Assembly: GCA_043228905.1 (NCBI GenBank)
Contig: JBHGNT010000010.1
Location: 186,001 to 250,000 of the forward strand
Direction: 5' to 3'
Source: Azolla caroliniana
Lineage: Eukaryota > Polypodiophyta
Length of the DNA stretch: 64,000 bases
Shown: positions 39,464 through 53,085 of the stretch, piece by piece
Numbering within the stretch: the stretch's first letter is position 1
Layout: the number at the start of each line of letters is the position of its first letter
Made by a program: the position numbers and the translations under genes
The notes under the pieces: generated by a model
The model's database searches: none
What the model was told of the DNA's origin: nothing
The model's input: only the letters and a program-made list of their open reading frames with translations

Positions 39464-42400
39464 AAAATCTTGATTTTTTAATTCCATATGATAGGTAGCG
39501 TTGTTAGCTTCGAATCGCATTTTTGAACACAAAAATCCGGGATCACACGAGCCAGGTATGAACATTTTAATTTACTCACGGGCTCCTCTCAACTCCCTCC
39601 TCAAATTTGGTAATTTCTTCATGTCTCTCGACCTGAGTTTCAAAATCTTGAATTTTTAATTCCATATCATAGGTAGCGTTGTTAGCTTCGAATCGCAAGT
39701 TTGAACACAGAATTTCGGGATCACACGAGCCAGGTATGAACATTTTAATTTACTCACGGGCTCCTCTCAACTCCCTCCGCAAATTTGGTAATTTCTTCAT
39801 GTCTCTCGACTTGAGTTTCAAAATCTTGATTTTTTAATTCTATATCAAAGCTACCATTGTTAGCTTCGATTCGCATCTTTGAACACAAAAATCCGGGATC
39901 ACACGAGCCAGGTATGAACATTTTAATTTACTCACGCGCTCTTCTCAACTCCCTCCTCAAATTTGGTAATTTCTTCATGTCTCTCGACCTGAGTTTCAAA
40001 ATCTTGATTTTTTAATTCCATATGATAGGTAGCGTTGTTAGCTTCGAATCGCAAGTTTGAACACAGAATTTCGGGATCACACGAGCCAGGTATGAACATT
40101 TTAATTTACTCACGGGCTCCTGTCAACTCCCTCCGCAAATTTGGTAATTTCTTCATGTCTCTCGACCTGAGTTTCAAAATCTTGATTTTTTAATTCTATA
40201 TCAAAGCTACCATTGTTAGCTTCGATTCGCATCTTTGAACACAAAAATCCGGGATCACACGAGCCAGGTATGAACATTTTAATTTACTCACGCGCTCTTC
40301 TCAACTCCCTCCTCAAATTTGGTATTTTCTTCATGTTTCTCGACCTGAGTTTCAATATCCTGATTTTTTAATTCCATATTCTAGGTAGCGTTGTTAGCTT
40401 CGAATCGCAAGTTTGAACACAAAAATCCGAGATCACACGACCCAGGTATGAACATTTTAAATTAGTCACGGGCTCTTCTCAACTCCTTCTTCTAACTTGC
40501 CAATTTCTTCATGTCTCTCGACCTGAGTTTCAAAATCTTGATTTTTTAATTCTATATCATAGGTAGCGTTGTTAGCTTCGAATCGCATGTTTGAACACAA
40601 AAATCCGGGATCACACGAGCCAGGTATGAACATTTTAATTTATTCACGCGCTCTTCTCAACTCCCTCCTCAAATTTGGTAATTTCTTCATGTGTCTTGAC
40701 CTGAGTTTCAAAATCTTGATTTTTTAATTCTATATCATAGCTAGTGTTGTTAGCTTCGATTCGCATCTTTGAACACAAAAATCTGGTATCACACGACCCA
40801 GGTATGAACATTTTAAATTAGTCACGGCCTCTTCTCAACTCCTTCTTCTAACTTGCCAATTTCTTCATGTCTCTCGACCTGAGTTTCAAAATCTTGATTT
40901 TTTAATTCCATATCTTAGGTAGCGTTGTTAGCTTCGAATCGCAAGTTTGAACACAAAAATCCGAGATCACACGAGCCAGGTATGAACATTTTAATTTACT
41001 CTCCGGCTCTTCTCAACTCCCTCTTCTAACTTGCCAATTTCTTCATGTCTCTCGACCTGAGTTTCAAAATCTTGATTTTTTAATTCCATATCATAGGTAG
41101 CGTTGTTAGCTTCGATTCGCATGTTTGAACACAGAAATCCGGGATCACACGAGCCAGGTATGAACATTTTAATTTACTCACGGGCTCCTCTCAACTCCCT
41201 CCTCAAATTTGGTACTTTCTTCATGTCTCTCGACCTGAGTTTCAAAATCTTCATTTTTTAATTCCATATCATAGGTAGCGTTGTTAGCTTCGAATCGCAA
41301 GTTTGCACACAGAAATTCGGAAGCACACGAGCCAGGTATGAACATTTTAATTTATTCACGCGCTCTTCTCAACTCCCTCCTCAAATTTGGTAATTTCTTC
41401 ATGTCTCTCGACCTGAGTTTCAAAATCCGAATTTTTTAATTCTATATCATAGCTAGCATTGTTAGCTTCGATTCGCATCTTTGAACACAAAAAACCGGGG
41501 TCACACGAGCCAGGTATGAACATTTTAATTTACTCACGCGCTCTTCTCAACTCCCTCTTCAAATTTGGTAATTTCTTCATGTCTCTCGACCTGAGTTTCA
41601 AAATCTTGATTTTTTAATTCCATATCTTAGGTAGCGTTATTAGCTTCGAATCGCATGTTTGAACACAAAAATCCGGTATCACACGAGCCAGGTATGAACA
41701 TTTTAATTTACTCACGGGCTCCTCTCAACTCCCTCCTCAAATTTGGTATTTTCTTCATGTTTCTCGACCTGAGTTTCAATATCCTGATTTTTTAATTCCA
41801 TATTCTAGGTAGCGTTGTTAGCTTCGAATCGCATGTTTGAACACAAAAATCCGATATCACATGGGCCAGGTATGAACATTTTAATTTACTCACGGGCTCT
41901 TCTCAACTCCCTCCTCAAATTTGGTAATTTCTTCATGTCTCGCGCCCTGAGTTTCAAAATCTTGATTTTTTAATTCCATATCTTAGGTAGCGTTGTTAGC
42001 TTCGAATCGCAAGTTTGAACACAAAAATCCGAGATCACACGAGCCAGGTATGAACATTTTAATTTACTCTCCGGCTCTTCTCAACTCCCTCTTCTAACTT
42101 GCCAATTTCTTCATGTCTCTGGACCTGAGTTTCAAAATCTTGATTTTTTAATTCCATATCATAGGTAGCGTTGTTAGCTTCGATTCGCATGTTTGAACAC
42201 AGAAATCCGGGATAACACGAGCCAGGTATGAACATTTTAATTTACTCACGGGCTCCTCTCAACTCCCTCCTCAAATTTGGTAATTTCTTCATGTCTCTCG
42301 ACCTGAGTTTCAAAATCTTCATTTTTTAATTCCATATCATAGGTAGCGTTGTTAGCTTCGAATCGCAAGATTGCACACAGAAATTCGGAAGCACACGAGC

Positions 42401-42554
42401 CAGGTATGAACATTTTAATTTATTCACGCGCTCTTCTCAACTCCCTCCTCAAATTTGGTAATTTCTTCATGTCTCTCGACCTGAGTTTCAAAATCCGAAT
42501 TTTTTAATTCTATATCATAGCTAGCATTGTTAGCTTTGAACACAAAAAACCGGG
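39464..42554. repeat. Right copy of the 10,994-bp-offset block
   Basis: Mirrors 28470-31560. It starts just after a cgcgacctaag monomer, whereas the left copy starts after ctcgacctgag. Single-base differences include gctcctgtcaac at about 40119, where the left copy has gctcctctcaac. From 40335 it also serves as a third copy of the 14-monomer HOR (markers 40335, 41759, 42814). Confidence 0.85.
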
Positions 42555-42813
42555 GTCACACGAGCCAGGTATGAACATTTTAATTTACTCACGCGCTCTT
42601 CTCAACTCCCTCTTCAAATTTGGTAATTTCTTCATGTCTCTCGACCTGAGTTTGAAAATCTTGATTTTTTAATTCCATATCTTAGGTAGCGTTGCTAGCT
42701 TCGATTCGCATGTTTGAACACAAAAATCCGGTATCACACGAGCCAGGTATGAACATTTTAATTTACTCACGGGCTCCTCTCAACTCCCTCCTCAAATTTG
42801 GTATTTTCTTCAT
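40335..42813. repeat. Third, separated unit of the 14-monomer HOR (2479 bp)
   Basis: Markers at 40335, 41759 and 42814 give the same 1424 plus 1055 pattern as 29341-34298. It aligns with 31820-34298 at offset 8515, and that alignment continues to about 43830 (against 35315). This includes the 3-bp loss in the ccttctaac head and a new ccatataatagg variant at about 43033. Confidence 0.85.
42498..42575. repeat. Monomer part with 13-bp deletion (copy 3)
   Basis: The gttagctttgaacac junction at about 42534 is the same as at 31540 and 34019, in the third HOR unit. Together with the 37208 variant this makes four copies, all inside region B. Confidence 0.85.
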
Positions 42814-45800
42814 GTTTCTCGACCTGAGTTTCAATATCCTGATTTTTTAATTCCATATTCTAGGTAGCGTTGTTAGCTTCGAATCGCAAGTTTGAACACA
42901 AAAATCCGAGATCACACGAGCCAGGTATGAACATTTTAAATTAGTCACGGGCTCTTCTCAACTCCTTCTAACTTGCCAATTTCTTCATGTCTCTCGACCT
43001 GAGTTTCAAAATCTTGATTTTTTAATTCCATATAATAGGTAGCGTTGTTAGCTTCGAATCGCATGTTTGAACACAAAAATCCGATATCACATGCGCCAGG
43101 TATGAACATTTTAATTTACTCACGGGCTCTTCTCAACTCCCTCTTCTAACTTGCCAATTTCTTCATGTCTCTCGACCTGAGTTTCAAAATCTTGATTTTT
43201 TAATTCTATAACATAGGTAGCGTTGTTAGCTTCGAATCCCATGTTTGAACACAAAAATCCGGGATCACACGAGCCAGGTATGAACATTTTAATTTACTCT
43301 CCGGCTCTTCTCAACTCCCTCTTCTAACTTGCCAATTTCTTCATGTCTCTCGACCTGAGTTTCAAAATCTTGATTTTTTAATTCCATATTCTAGGTAGCG
43401 TTGTTAGCTTCGAATCGCAAGTTTGAACCCAAAAATCCGAGATCACACGAGCCAGGTATGAACATTTTAAATTAGTCACGGGCTCTTCTCAACTCCTTGC
43501 TCAAATTTGGTAATTTCTTCATGTCTCGCGACCTAAGTTTCAAAATCTTGATTTTTTAATTCCATATGATAGGTAGCGTTGTTAGCTTCGAATCGCATGT
43601 TTGAACACAAAAATCCGGGATCACACGAGCCAGGTATGAACATTTTAATTTACTCACGGGCTCCTCTCAACTCCCTCCTCAAATTTGGTAATTTCTTCAT
43701 GTCTCTCGACCTGAGTTTCAAAATCTTGAATTTTTAATTCCATATCATAGGTAGCGTTGTTAGCTTCGAATCGCAAGTTTGAACACAGAATTTCGGGATC
43801 ACACGAGCCAGGTATGAACATTTTAATTTACTCACGGGCTCCTCTCAACTCCCTCCGCAAATTTGGTAATTTCTTCATGTCTCTCGACCTGAGTTTCAAA
43901 ATCTTGATTTTTTAATTCTATATCAAAGCTACCATTGTTAGCTTCGATTCGCATCTTTGAACACAAAAATCCGGGATCACACGAGCCAGGTATGAACATT
44001 TTAATTTACTCACGCGCTCTTCTCAACTCCCTCCTCAAATTTGGTATTTTCTTCATGTTTCTCGACCTGAGTTTCAATATCCTGATTTTTTAATTCCATA
44101 TTCTAGGTAGCGTTGTTAGCTTCGAATCGCAAGTTTGAACACAAAAATCCGAGATCACACGACCCAGGTATGAACATTTTAAATTAGTCACGGGCTCTTC
44201 TCAACTCCTTCTTCTAACTTGCCAATTTCTTCATGTCTCTCGACCTGAGTTTCAAAATCTTGATTTTTTAATTCTATATCATAGGTAGCGTTGTTAGCTT
44301 CGAATCGCATGTTTGAACACAAAAATCCGGGATCACACGAGCCAGGTATGAACATTTTAATTTATTCACGCGCTCTTCTCAACTCCCTCCTCAAATTTGG
44401 TAATTTCTTCATGTGTCTTGACCTGAGTTTCAAAATCTTGATTTTTTAATTCTATATCATAGCTAGTGTTGTTAGCTTCGATTCGCATCTTTGAACACAA
44501 AAATCTGGTATCACACGACCCAGGTATGAACATTTTAAATTAGTCACGGCCTCTTCTCAACTCCTTCTTCTAACTTGCCAATTTCTTCATGTCTCTCGAC
44601 CTGAGTTTCAAAATCTTGATTTTTTAATTCCATATCTTAGGTAGCGTTGTTAGCTTCGAATCGCAAGTTTGAACACAAAAATCCGAGATCACACGAGCCA
44701 GGTATGAACATTTTAATTTACTCTCCGGCTCTTCTCAACTCCCTCTTCTAACTTGCCAATTTCTTCATGTCTCTCGACCTGAGTTTCAAAATCTTGATTT
44801 TTTAATTCCATATCATAGGTAGCGTTGTTAGCTTCGATTCGCATGTTTGAACACAGAAATCCGGGATCACACGAGCCAGGTATGAACATTTTAATTTACT
44901 CACGGGCTCCTCTCAACTCCCTCCTCAAATTTGGTACTTTCTTCATGTCTCTCGACCTGAGTTTCAAAATCTTCATTTTTTAATTCCATATCATAGGTAG
45001 CGTTGTTAGCTTCGAATCGCAAGTTTGCACACAGAAATTCGGAAGCACACGAGCCAGGTATGAACATTTTAATTTATTCACGCGCTCTTCTCAACTCCCT
45101 CCTCAAATTTGGTAATTTCTTCATGTCTCTCGACCTGAGTTTCAAAATCTTGATTTTTTAATTCCATATCTTAGGTAGCGTTGTTAGCTTCGATTCGCAT
45201 GTTTGAACACAAAAAACCGGGGTCACACGAGCCAGGTATGAAGATTTTAATTTACTCACGCGCTCTTCTCAACTCCCTCTTCAAATTTGGTAATTTCTTC
45301 ATGTCTCTCGTCCTGAGTTTCAAAATCTTGATTTTTTAATTCCATATCTTAGGTAGCGTTGTTAGCTTCGAATCGCATGTTTGAACACAAAAATCCGGTA
45401 TCACACGAGCCAGGTATGAACATTTTAATTTACTCACGGGCTCCTCTCAACTCCCTCCTCAAATTTGGTATTTTCTTCATGTTTCTCGACCTGAGTTTCA
45501 ATATCCTGATTTTTTAATTCCATATTCTAGGTAGCGTTGTTAGCTTCGAATCGCAAGTTTGAACACAAAAATCCGAGATCACACGACCCAGGTATGAACA
45601 TTTTAAATTAGTCACGGGCTCTTCTCAACTCCTTCTTCTAACTTGCCAATTTCTTCATGTCTCTCGACCTGAGTTTCAAAATCTTGATTTTTTAATTCTA
45701 TATCATAGGTAGCGTTGTTAGCTTCGAATCGCATGTTTGAACACAAAAATCCGGGATCACACGAGCCAGGTATGAACATTTTAATTTATTCACGCGCTCT

Positions 45801-46727
45801 TCTCAACTCCCTCCTCAAATTTGGTAATTTCTTCATGTGTCTTGACCTGAGTTTCAAAATCTTGATTTTTTAATTCTATATCATAGCTAGTGTTGTTAGC
45901 TTCGATTCGCATCTTTGAACACAAAAATCTGGTATCACACGAGCCAGGTATGAAAATTTTAAATTAGTCACGGGCTCTTCTCAACTCCCTCCTCAAATTT
46001 GGTAATTTCTTCATGTGTCGCGCCCTGAGTTTCAAAATCTTGATTTTTTAATTCCATATCTTAGGTAGCGTTGTTAGCTTCGATTCGCATGTTTGACCAC
46101 AGAAATCCGGGATCACACGAGCCAGGTATGAACATTTTAATTTACTCTCCGGCTCTTCTCAACTCCCTCTTCTAACTTGCCAATTTCTTCATGTCTCTCG
46201 ACCTGAGTTTCAAAATCTTGATTTTTTAATTCCATATCATAGGTAGCGTTGTTAGCTTCGAATCGCAAGTTTGCACACAGAAATTCGGAAGCACACGAGC
46301 CAGGTATGAACATTTTAATTTATTCACACGCTCTTCTCAACTCCCTCCTCAAATTTGGTAATTTCTTCATGTCTCTCGACCTGAGTTTCAAAATCCGAAT
46401 TTTTTAATTCTATATCATAGCTAGCATTGTTAGCTTCGATTCGCATCTTTGAACACAAAAAACCGGGGTCACACGAGCCAGGTATGAACATTTTAATTTA
46501 CTCACGCGCTCTTCTCAACTCCCTCTTCAAATTTGGTAATTTCTTCATGTCTCTCGACCTGAGTTTCAAAATCTTGATTTTTTAATTCCATATCTTAGGT
46601 AGCGTTGTTAGCTTCGATTCGCATGTTTGAACACAAAAATCCGGTATCACACGAGCCAGGTATGAACATTTTAATTTACTCACGGGCTCCTCTCAACTCC
46701 CTCCTCAAATTTGGTATTTTCTTCATG
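42814..46727. repeat. Region B satellite with marker steps of 7, 8 and 7 monomers
   Basis: The region marker falls at 42814, 44057, 45481 and 46727, steps of 1243, 1424 and 1246 bp (7 minus 3 bp, 8, and 7 monomers). Bases from about 43.9 to 45.14 kb follow 40.2-41.42 kb at offset 3722. After that the tccgaatttttt monomer is replaced by an ordinary one near 45147. Single variants include tctcgtcctgag near 45309, tgaagatttt near 45241 and tttgaccacag near 46093. No gene was seen. Confidence 0.75.
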
Positions 46728-48601
46728 TTTCTCGACCTAAGTTTCAATATCCTGATTTTTTAATTCCATATTCTAGGTAACGTTGTTAGCTTCGAATCGC
46801 AAGTTTGAACACAAAAATCCGAGATCACACGACCCAGGTATGAACATTTTAAATTAGTCACGGGCTCTTCTCAACTCCTTCTTCTAACTTGCCAATTTCT
46901 TCATGTCTCTCGACCTGAGTTTCAAAATCTTGATTTTTTAATTCTATATCATAGGTAGCGTTGTTTGCTTCGAATCGCATGTTTGAACACAAAAATCCGG
47001 GATCACACGAGCCAGGTATGAACATTTTAATTTACTCACGGGCTCCTCTCAACTCCCTCCTCAAATTTGGTAATTTCTTCATGTCTCGCGACCTGCGTTT
47101 CAAAATCTTGATTTTTTAATTCCATATCATAGGTAGCGTTGTTAGCTTCGAATCGCATGTTTGAACACAGAAATCCGGGATCACACGAGCCAGGTATGAA
47201 CATTTTAATTTACTCACGGGCTCCTCTCAACTCCCTCCTCAAATTTGGTATTTTCTTCATGACTCTCGACCTGAGTTTCAATATCCTGATTTTTTAATTC
47301 CATATTCTAGGTAGCGTTGTTAGCTTCGAATCGCAAGTTTGAACACAAAAATCCGAGATCACACGAGCCAGGTATGAACATTTTAAATTAGTCAAGGGCT
47401 CTTCTCAACTCCTTCTTCTAACTTGCCAATTTCTTCATGTCTCTCGACCTGAGTTTCAAAATCTTGATTTTTTAATTCAATATCATAGGTAGCGTTGTTA
47501 GCTTCAAATCGCATGTTTGAACACAAAAATCCGATATCACATGCGCCAGGTATGAACATTTTAATTTACTCACGGGCTCTTCTCAACTCCCTCTTCTAAC
47601 TTGCCAATTTCTTCATATCTCTCGACCTGAGTTTCAAAATCTTGATTTTTAATTCCATATCATAGGTAGCGTTGTTAGCTTCGATTCGCCTGTTTGAACA
47701 CAGAAATCCGGGATCACACGAGCCAGGTATGAACATTTTAATTTATTCACGCGCTCTTCTCAACTCCCTCCTCAAATTTGGTAATTTCTTCATGTCTCTC
47801 GACCTGAGTTTCAAAATCTTGATTTTTTAATTCTATATCATAGCTAGCATTGTTAGCTTCGATTCGCATCTTTGAACACAAAAATCCGGGATCACACGAG
47901 CCAGGTATGAACATTTTAATTTACTCACGGGGTCCTCTCAACTCCCTCCGCAAATTTGGTAATTTCTTCATGTCTCTCGACCTGAGTTTCAAAATCTTGA
48001 TTTTTTAGTTCCATATTCTAGGTAGCGTTGTTAGCTTCGAATCGCAAGTTTGAACCCAAAAATCCGAGATCACACGAGCCAAGTATGAACATTTTAAATT
48101 AGTCACGGGCTCTTCTCAACTCCTTGCTCAAATTTGGTAATTTCTTCATGTCTCGCGACCTGCGTTTCAAAATCTTGATTTTTTAATTCCATATTCTAGG
48201 TAGCGTTGTTAGCTTCGAATCGCAAGTTTGAACACAAAAATCCGAGATCACACGAGCCAGGTATGAACATTTTAATTTACTCATGCGCTCTTCTCAACTC
48301 CCTCCTAAAATGTGGTAATTTCTTCATGTCTCTCGACCTGAGTTTCAAAATCTTGATTTTTTAATTCCATATCATAGGTAGCGTTGTTAGCTTCGTATCA
48401 CATGTTTGAACACAAAAATCCGATATCACATGGGCCAGGTATGAACATTTTAATTTACTCACGGGCTCTTCTCAACTCCCTCTTCTAACTTGCCAATTTC
48501 TTCATGTCTCTCGACCTGAGTTTCAAAATCTTGATTGTTTAATTCCATATCATAGGTAGCGTTGTTAGCTTTGATTCGCATGTTTGAACACAGAAATCCG
48601 G
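46728..48601. repeat. Transition from region B to region C
   Basis: The gtttctcgacc marker stops at 46727. This stretch instead carries cgcgacctgcg (about 47090), catgactctcg (about 47257, seen elsewhere at 4786 and 22576), a 1-bp shorter T run near 47645, gcctgtttgaac near 47689, the tcctaaaatgtgg head near 48303 and cgtatcacatg near 48394. Several of these match region A, so region C appears to reuse region A types on the far side of region B. Confidence 0.68.
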
Positions 48602-49969
48602 GATCACACGAGCCAGGTATGAACATTTTAATTTACTCACGGGCTCCTCTCAACTCCCTCCTCAAATTTGGTAATTTCTTCATGTCTCTCGACCTGAGTT
48701 TCAAAATCTTCATTTTTTAATTCCATATCATAGGTAGCGTTGTTAGTTTCGAATCGCAAGTTTGAAGACAGAAATTCGGGATCACACGAGCCAGGTGAGA
48801 ACATTTTAATTTATTCACGCGCTCTTCTCAACTCCCTCCTCAAATTTGGTAATTTCTTCATGTCTCTCGACCTGAGTTTCAAAATCTTGATTTTTTAATT
48901 CCATATCATAGGTAGCGTTGTTAGCTTCGATTCGCATGTTTGAACACAGAAATCCGGGATCACACAAGCCAAATATGAACATTTTAATTTATTCACACGC
49001 TCTTCTCAACCTCCTCCTCAAATTTGGTAATTTCTTCATGTCTCTCGACATGAGTTTCAAAATCTTGATTTTTTAATTCTATATCATAGCTAGCATTGTT
49101 AGCTTCGAATCGCATGTTTGAAAACAAAAATCCGGGATCACACGAGCCAGGTATGAACATTTTAATTTACTCACGGGCTCTTCTCAACTCCCTCCTCAAA
49201 TTTGGTAATTTCTTCATGTCTCTCGACCTGAGATTCAAAATCTTGATTTTTTAATTCTATATCATAGGTAGCGTTGTTAGCTTCGAATCGCATGTTTGAA
49301 CACAAAAGTCCGGGATCACACGAGCCAGGTATGAACATTTTAATTTACTCACGGGCTCCTCTCAACTCCCTCCTCAAATTTGGTAATTTCTTCATGTCTC
49401 TCGACCTGAGTTTCAAAATCTTGAATTTTTAATTCTATATCATAGGTAGCGTTGTTAGCTTCGAATCACATGTTTGAACACAAAAATCCGATATCACATG
49501 GGCCAGGTATGAACATTTTAATTTACTCACGGGCTCTTCTCAACTCCCTCCTCAAATTTGGTAATTTCTTCATGTCTCTCGACCTGAGTTTCAAAATCTT
49601 GATTTTTTAATTCCATATCTTAGGTAGCGTTGTTAGCTTCGAATCGCATGTTTGAACACAAAAATCCGGTATCACACGAGCCAGGTATGAACATTTTAAT
49701 TTACTCACGGGCTCCTCTCAACTCCCTCCTCAAATTTGGTAATTTCTTCATGTCTCTCGACCTGAGTTTCAAAATTTTGATTTTTTAATTCCATATCATA
49801 GGTAGCGTTGTTAGCTTCGAATCGCAAGTTTGAACCCAAAAATCCGAGATCACACGAGCCAGGTATGAACATTTTAAATTAGTCACGGGCTCTTCTCAAC
49901 TCCTTGCTCAAATTTGGTAATTTCTTCATGTCTCGCGACCTGCGTTTCAAAATCTTGATTTTTTAATTC
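48602..49969. repeat. First copy of the 10-monomer-spaced duplication in region C
   Basis: Aligns with 50382-51749 at offset 1780 over 1368 bp. Private markers: gttagtttcg, tttgaagacag, ccaggtgagaac and ctcgacatgag, which occur as a set only here, at 50.5-50.9 kb and at 53.55-53.87 kb. A gagattcaaaatc variant at about 49231 is unique to this copy. Confidence 0.84.
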
Positions 49970-50381
49970 TATATCATAGCTAGTGTTGTTAGCTTCGATT
50001 TGCATCTTTGAACACAAAAATCTGGTATCACACGAGCCAGGTATGAAAATTTTAAATTAGTCACGGGCTCTTCTCAACTCCCTCCTCAAATTTGGTAATT
50101 TCTTCATGTGTCGCGCCCTGAGTTTCAAAATCTTGATTTTTTAATTCCATATCTTAGGTAGCGTTGTTAGCTTCGAATCGCAAGTTTGAACACAAAAATC
50201 CGAGATCACACGAGCCAGGTATGAACATTTTAATTTACTCTCCGGCTCTTCTCAACTCCCTCTTCTAACTTGCCAATTTCTTCATGTCTCTCGACCTGAG
50301 TTTCAAAATTTTGATTTTTTAATTCCATATCATAGGTAGCGTTGTTAGCTTCGAATCGCAAGTTTGAACCCAAAAATCCGA

Positions 50382-51749
50382 GATCACACGAGCCAGGTAT
50401 GAACATTTTAATTTACTCACGGGCTCCTCTCAACTCCCTCCTCAAATTTGGTAATTTCTTCATGTCTCTCGACCTGAGTTTCAAAATCTTCATTTTTTAA
50501 TTCCATATCATAGGTAGCGTTGTTAGTTTCGAATCGCAAGTTTGAAGACAGAAATTCGGGATCACACGAGCCAGGTGAGAACATTTTAATTTATTCACGC
50601 GCTCTTCTCAACTCCCTCCTCAAATTTGGTAATTTCTTCATGTCTCTCGACCTGAGTTTCAAAATCTTGATTTTTTAATTCCATATCATAGGTAGCGTTG
50701 TTAGCTTCGATTCGCATGTTTGAACACAGAAATCCGGGATCACACGAGCCAAATATGAACATTTTAATTTATTCACACGCTCTTCTCAACCTCCTCGTTA
50801 AATTTGGTAAATTCTTCATGTCTCTCGACATGAGTTTCAAAATCTTGATTTTTTAATTCTATATCATAGCTAGCATTGTTAGCTTCGAATCGCATGTTTG
50901 AAAACAAAAATCCGGGATCACACGAGCCAGGTATGAACATTTTAATTTACTCACGGGCTCTTCTCAACTCCCTCCTCAAATTTGGTAATTTCTTCATGTC
51001 TCTCGACCTGAGTTTCAAAATCTTGATTTTTTAATTCTATATCATAGGTAGCGTTGTTAGCTTCGAATCGCATGTTTGAACACAAAAGTCCGGGATCACA
51101 CGAGCCAGGTATGAACATTTTAATTTACTCACGGGCTCCTCTCAACTCCCTCCTCAAATTTGGTAATTTCTTCATGTCTCTCGACCTGAGTTTCAAAATC
51201 TTGAATTTTTAATTCTATATCATAGGTAGCGTTCTTAGCTTCGAATCACATGTTTGAACACAAAAATCCGATATCACATGGACCAGGTATGAACATTTTA
51301 ATTTACTCACGGGCTCTTCTCAACTCCCTCCTCAAATTTGGTAATTTCTTCATGTCTCTCGACCTGAGTTTCAAAATCTTGATTTTTTAATTCCATATCT
51401 TAGGTAGCGTTGTTAGCTTCGAATCGCATGTTTGAACACAAAAATCCGGTATCACACGAGCCAGGTATGAACATTTTAATTTACTCACGGGCTCCTCTCA
51501 ACTCCCTCCTCAAATTTGGTAATTTCTTCATGTCTCTCGACCTGAGTTTCAAAATTTTGATTTTTTAATTCCATATCATAGGTAGCGTTGTTAGCTTCGA
51601 ATCGCAAGTTTGAACCCAAAAATCCGAGATCACACGAGCCAGGTATGAACATTTTAAATTAGTCACGGGCTCTTCTCAACTCCTTGCTCAAATTTGGTAA
51701 TTTCTTCATGTCTCGCGACCTGCGTTTCAAAATCTTGATTTTTTAATTC
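50382..51749. repeat. Second copy of the 10-monomer-spaced duplication
   Basis: Mirrors 48602-49969. Differences seen: cctcgttaaatttggtaaattc at about 50795, gcgttcttagc at about 51229 and atggaccagg at about 51278. The 412 bp between the copies (49970-50381) are ordinary monomers of the gctagtgttg, cgcgccctgag and ctccggctc types. Confidence 0.84.
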
Positions 51750-52063
51750 CATATCATAGGTAGCGTTGTTAGCTTCGAATCGCATGTTTGAACACAAAAA
51801 TCCGGGATCACACGAGCCAGGTATGAACATTTTAATTTACTCACGGGCTCCTCTCAACTCCCTCCTCAAATTTGGTAATTTCTTCATGTCTCTCGACCTG
51901 AGTTTCAAAATCTTGAATTTTTAATTCCATATCATAGGTAGCGTTGTTAGCTTCGAATCGCAAGTTTGAACACAGAATTTCGGGATCACACGAGCCAGGT
52001 ATGAACATTTTAATTTCCTCACGGGCTCCTCTCAACTCTCTCCTCAAATTTGGTAATTTCTTC

Positions 52064-52196
52064 ATGTCTCTCGACCTGAGTTTCAAAATCTTGATTTTTT
52101 AATTCTATATCATAGGTAGCGTTGTTAGCTTCGAATCGCATTTTGATTTACTCACGGGCTCTTCTCAACTCCCTCTTCTAACTTGCCAATTTCTTC
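52064..52196. repeat. Short 133-bp monomer (45-bp deletion)
   Basis: The distance between the atgtctctcg motif at 52064 and the atatctctcg form at 52197 is 133 bp. Monomer positions 28-72 are missing: aatcgca joins directly to ttttgattta. Both sides of the break carry ca, so at least two bases of microhomology are present. The joined copy also has ttttgattt where others have ttttaattt, and the next monomer has catatctctcg. I found this junction only once in the window. Confidence 0.88.
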
Positions 52197-53085
52197 ATAT
52201 CTCTCGACCTGAGTTTCAAAATCTTGATTTTTTAATTCTATATCATAGGTAGCGTTGTTAGCTTCGAATCACATGTTTGAACACAAAAATCCGATATCAC
52301 ATGGGCCAGGTATGAACATTTTAATTTACTCACGGGCTCTTCTCAACTCCCTCCTCAAATTTGGTAATTTCTTCATGTCTCTCGACCTGAGTTTCAAAAT
52401 TTGATTTTTTAATTCTATAACATAGGTAGCGTTGTTAGCTTCGAATCGCATGTTTGAACACAGAAATCCGGGATCACACAAGCCAGGTATGAACATTTTA
52501 ATTTACTCACGGGCTCCTCTCAACTCCCTCCTCAAATTTGGTAATTTCTTCATGTCTCTCGACCTGAGTTTCAAAATCTTGATTTTTTAATTCCATATTC
52601 TAGGTAGCGTTGTTAGCTTCGAATCGCAAGTTTGAACCCAAAAATCCGAGATCACACGAGCCAGGTATGAACATTTTAAATTATTCACGGGCTCTTCTCA
52701 ACTCCTTGCTCAAATTTGGTAATTTCTTCATGTCTCGCGACCTGCGTCTCAAAATCTTGATTTTTTAATTCCATATCATAGGTATCGTTGTTAGCTTAGA
52801 ATCCCATGTTTGAACACAAAAATCCGGGATCACACGAGCCAGGGATGAACATTTTAATTTACTCACGGGCTCCTCTCAACTCCCTCCTCAAATTTGGTAA
52901 TTTCTTCATGTCTCTCGACCTGAGTTTCAAAATCTTGAATTTTTAATTCCATATCATAGGTAGCGTTGTTAGCTTCGAATCGCAAGTTTGAACACAGAAT
53001 TTCGGGATCACACGATCCAGGTATGAACATTTTAATTTACTCACGGGCTCCTCTCAACTCCCTCTTCTAACTCGCTAATTTGTTC

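Noticed and set aside
51841-52086. 81-codon open frame on the minus strand
   Set aside because: It lies wholly inside satellite monomers, starts at TTG and joins two different frames of neighbouring monomers because 178 is not a multiple of 3. It exists only because this pair of subtypes lacks stops. There is no domain, no promoter context and no codon signature, so it is not called as a gene.
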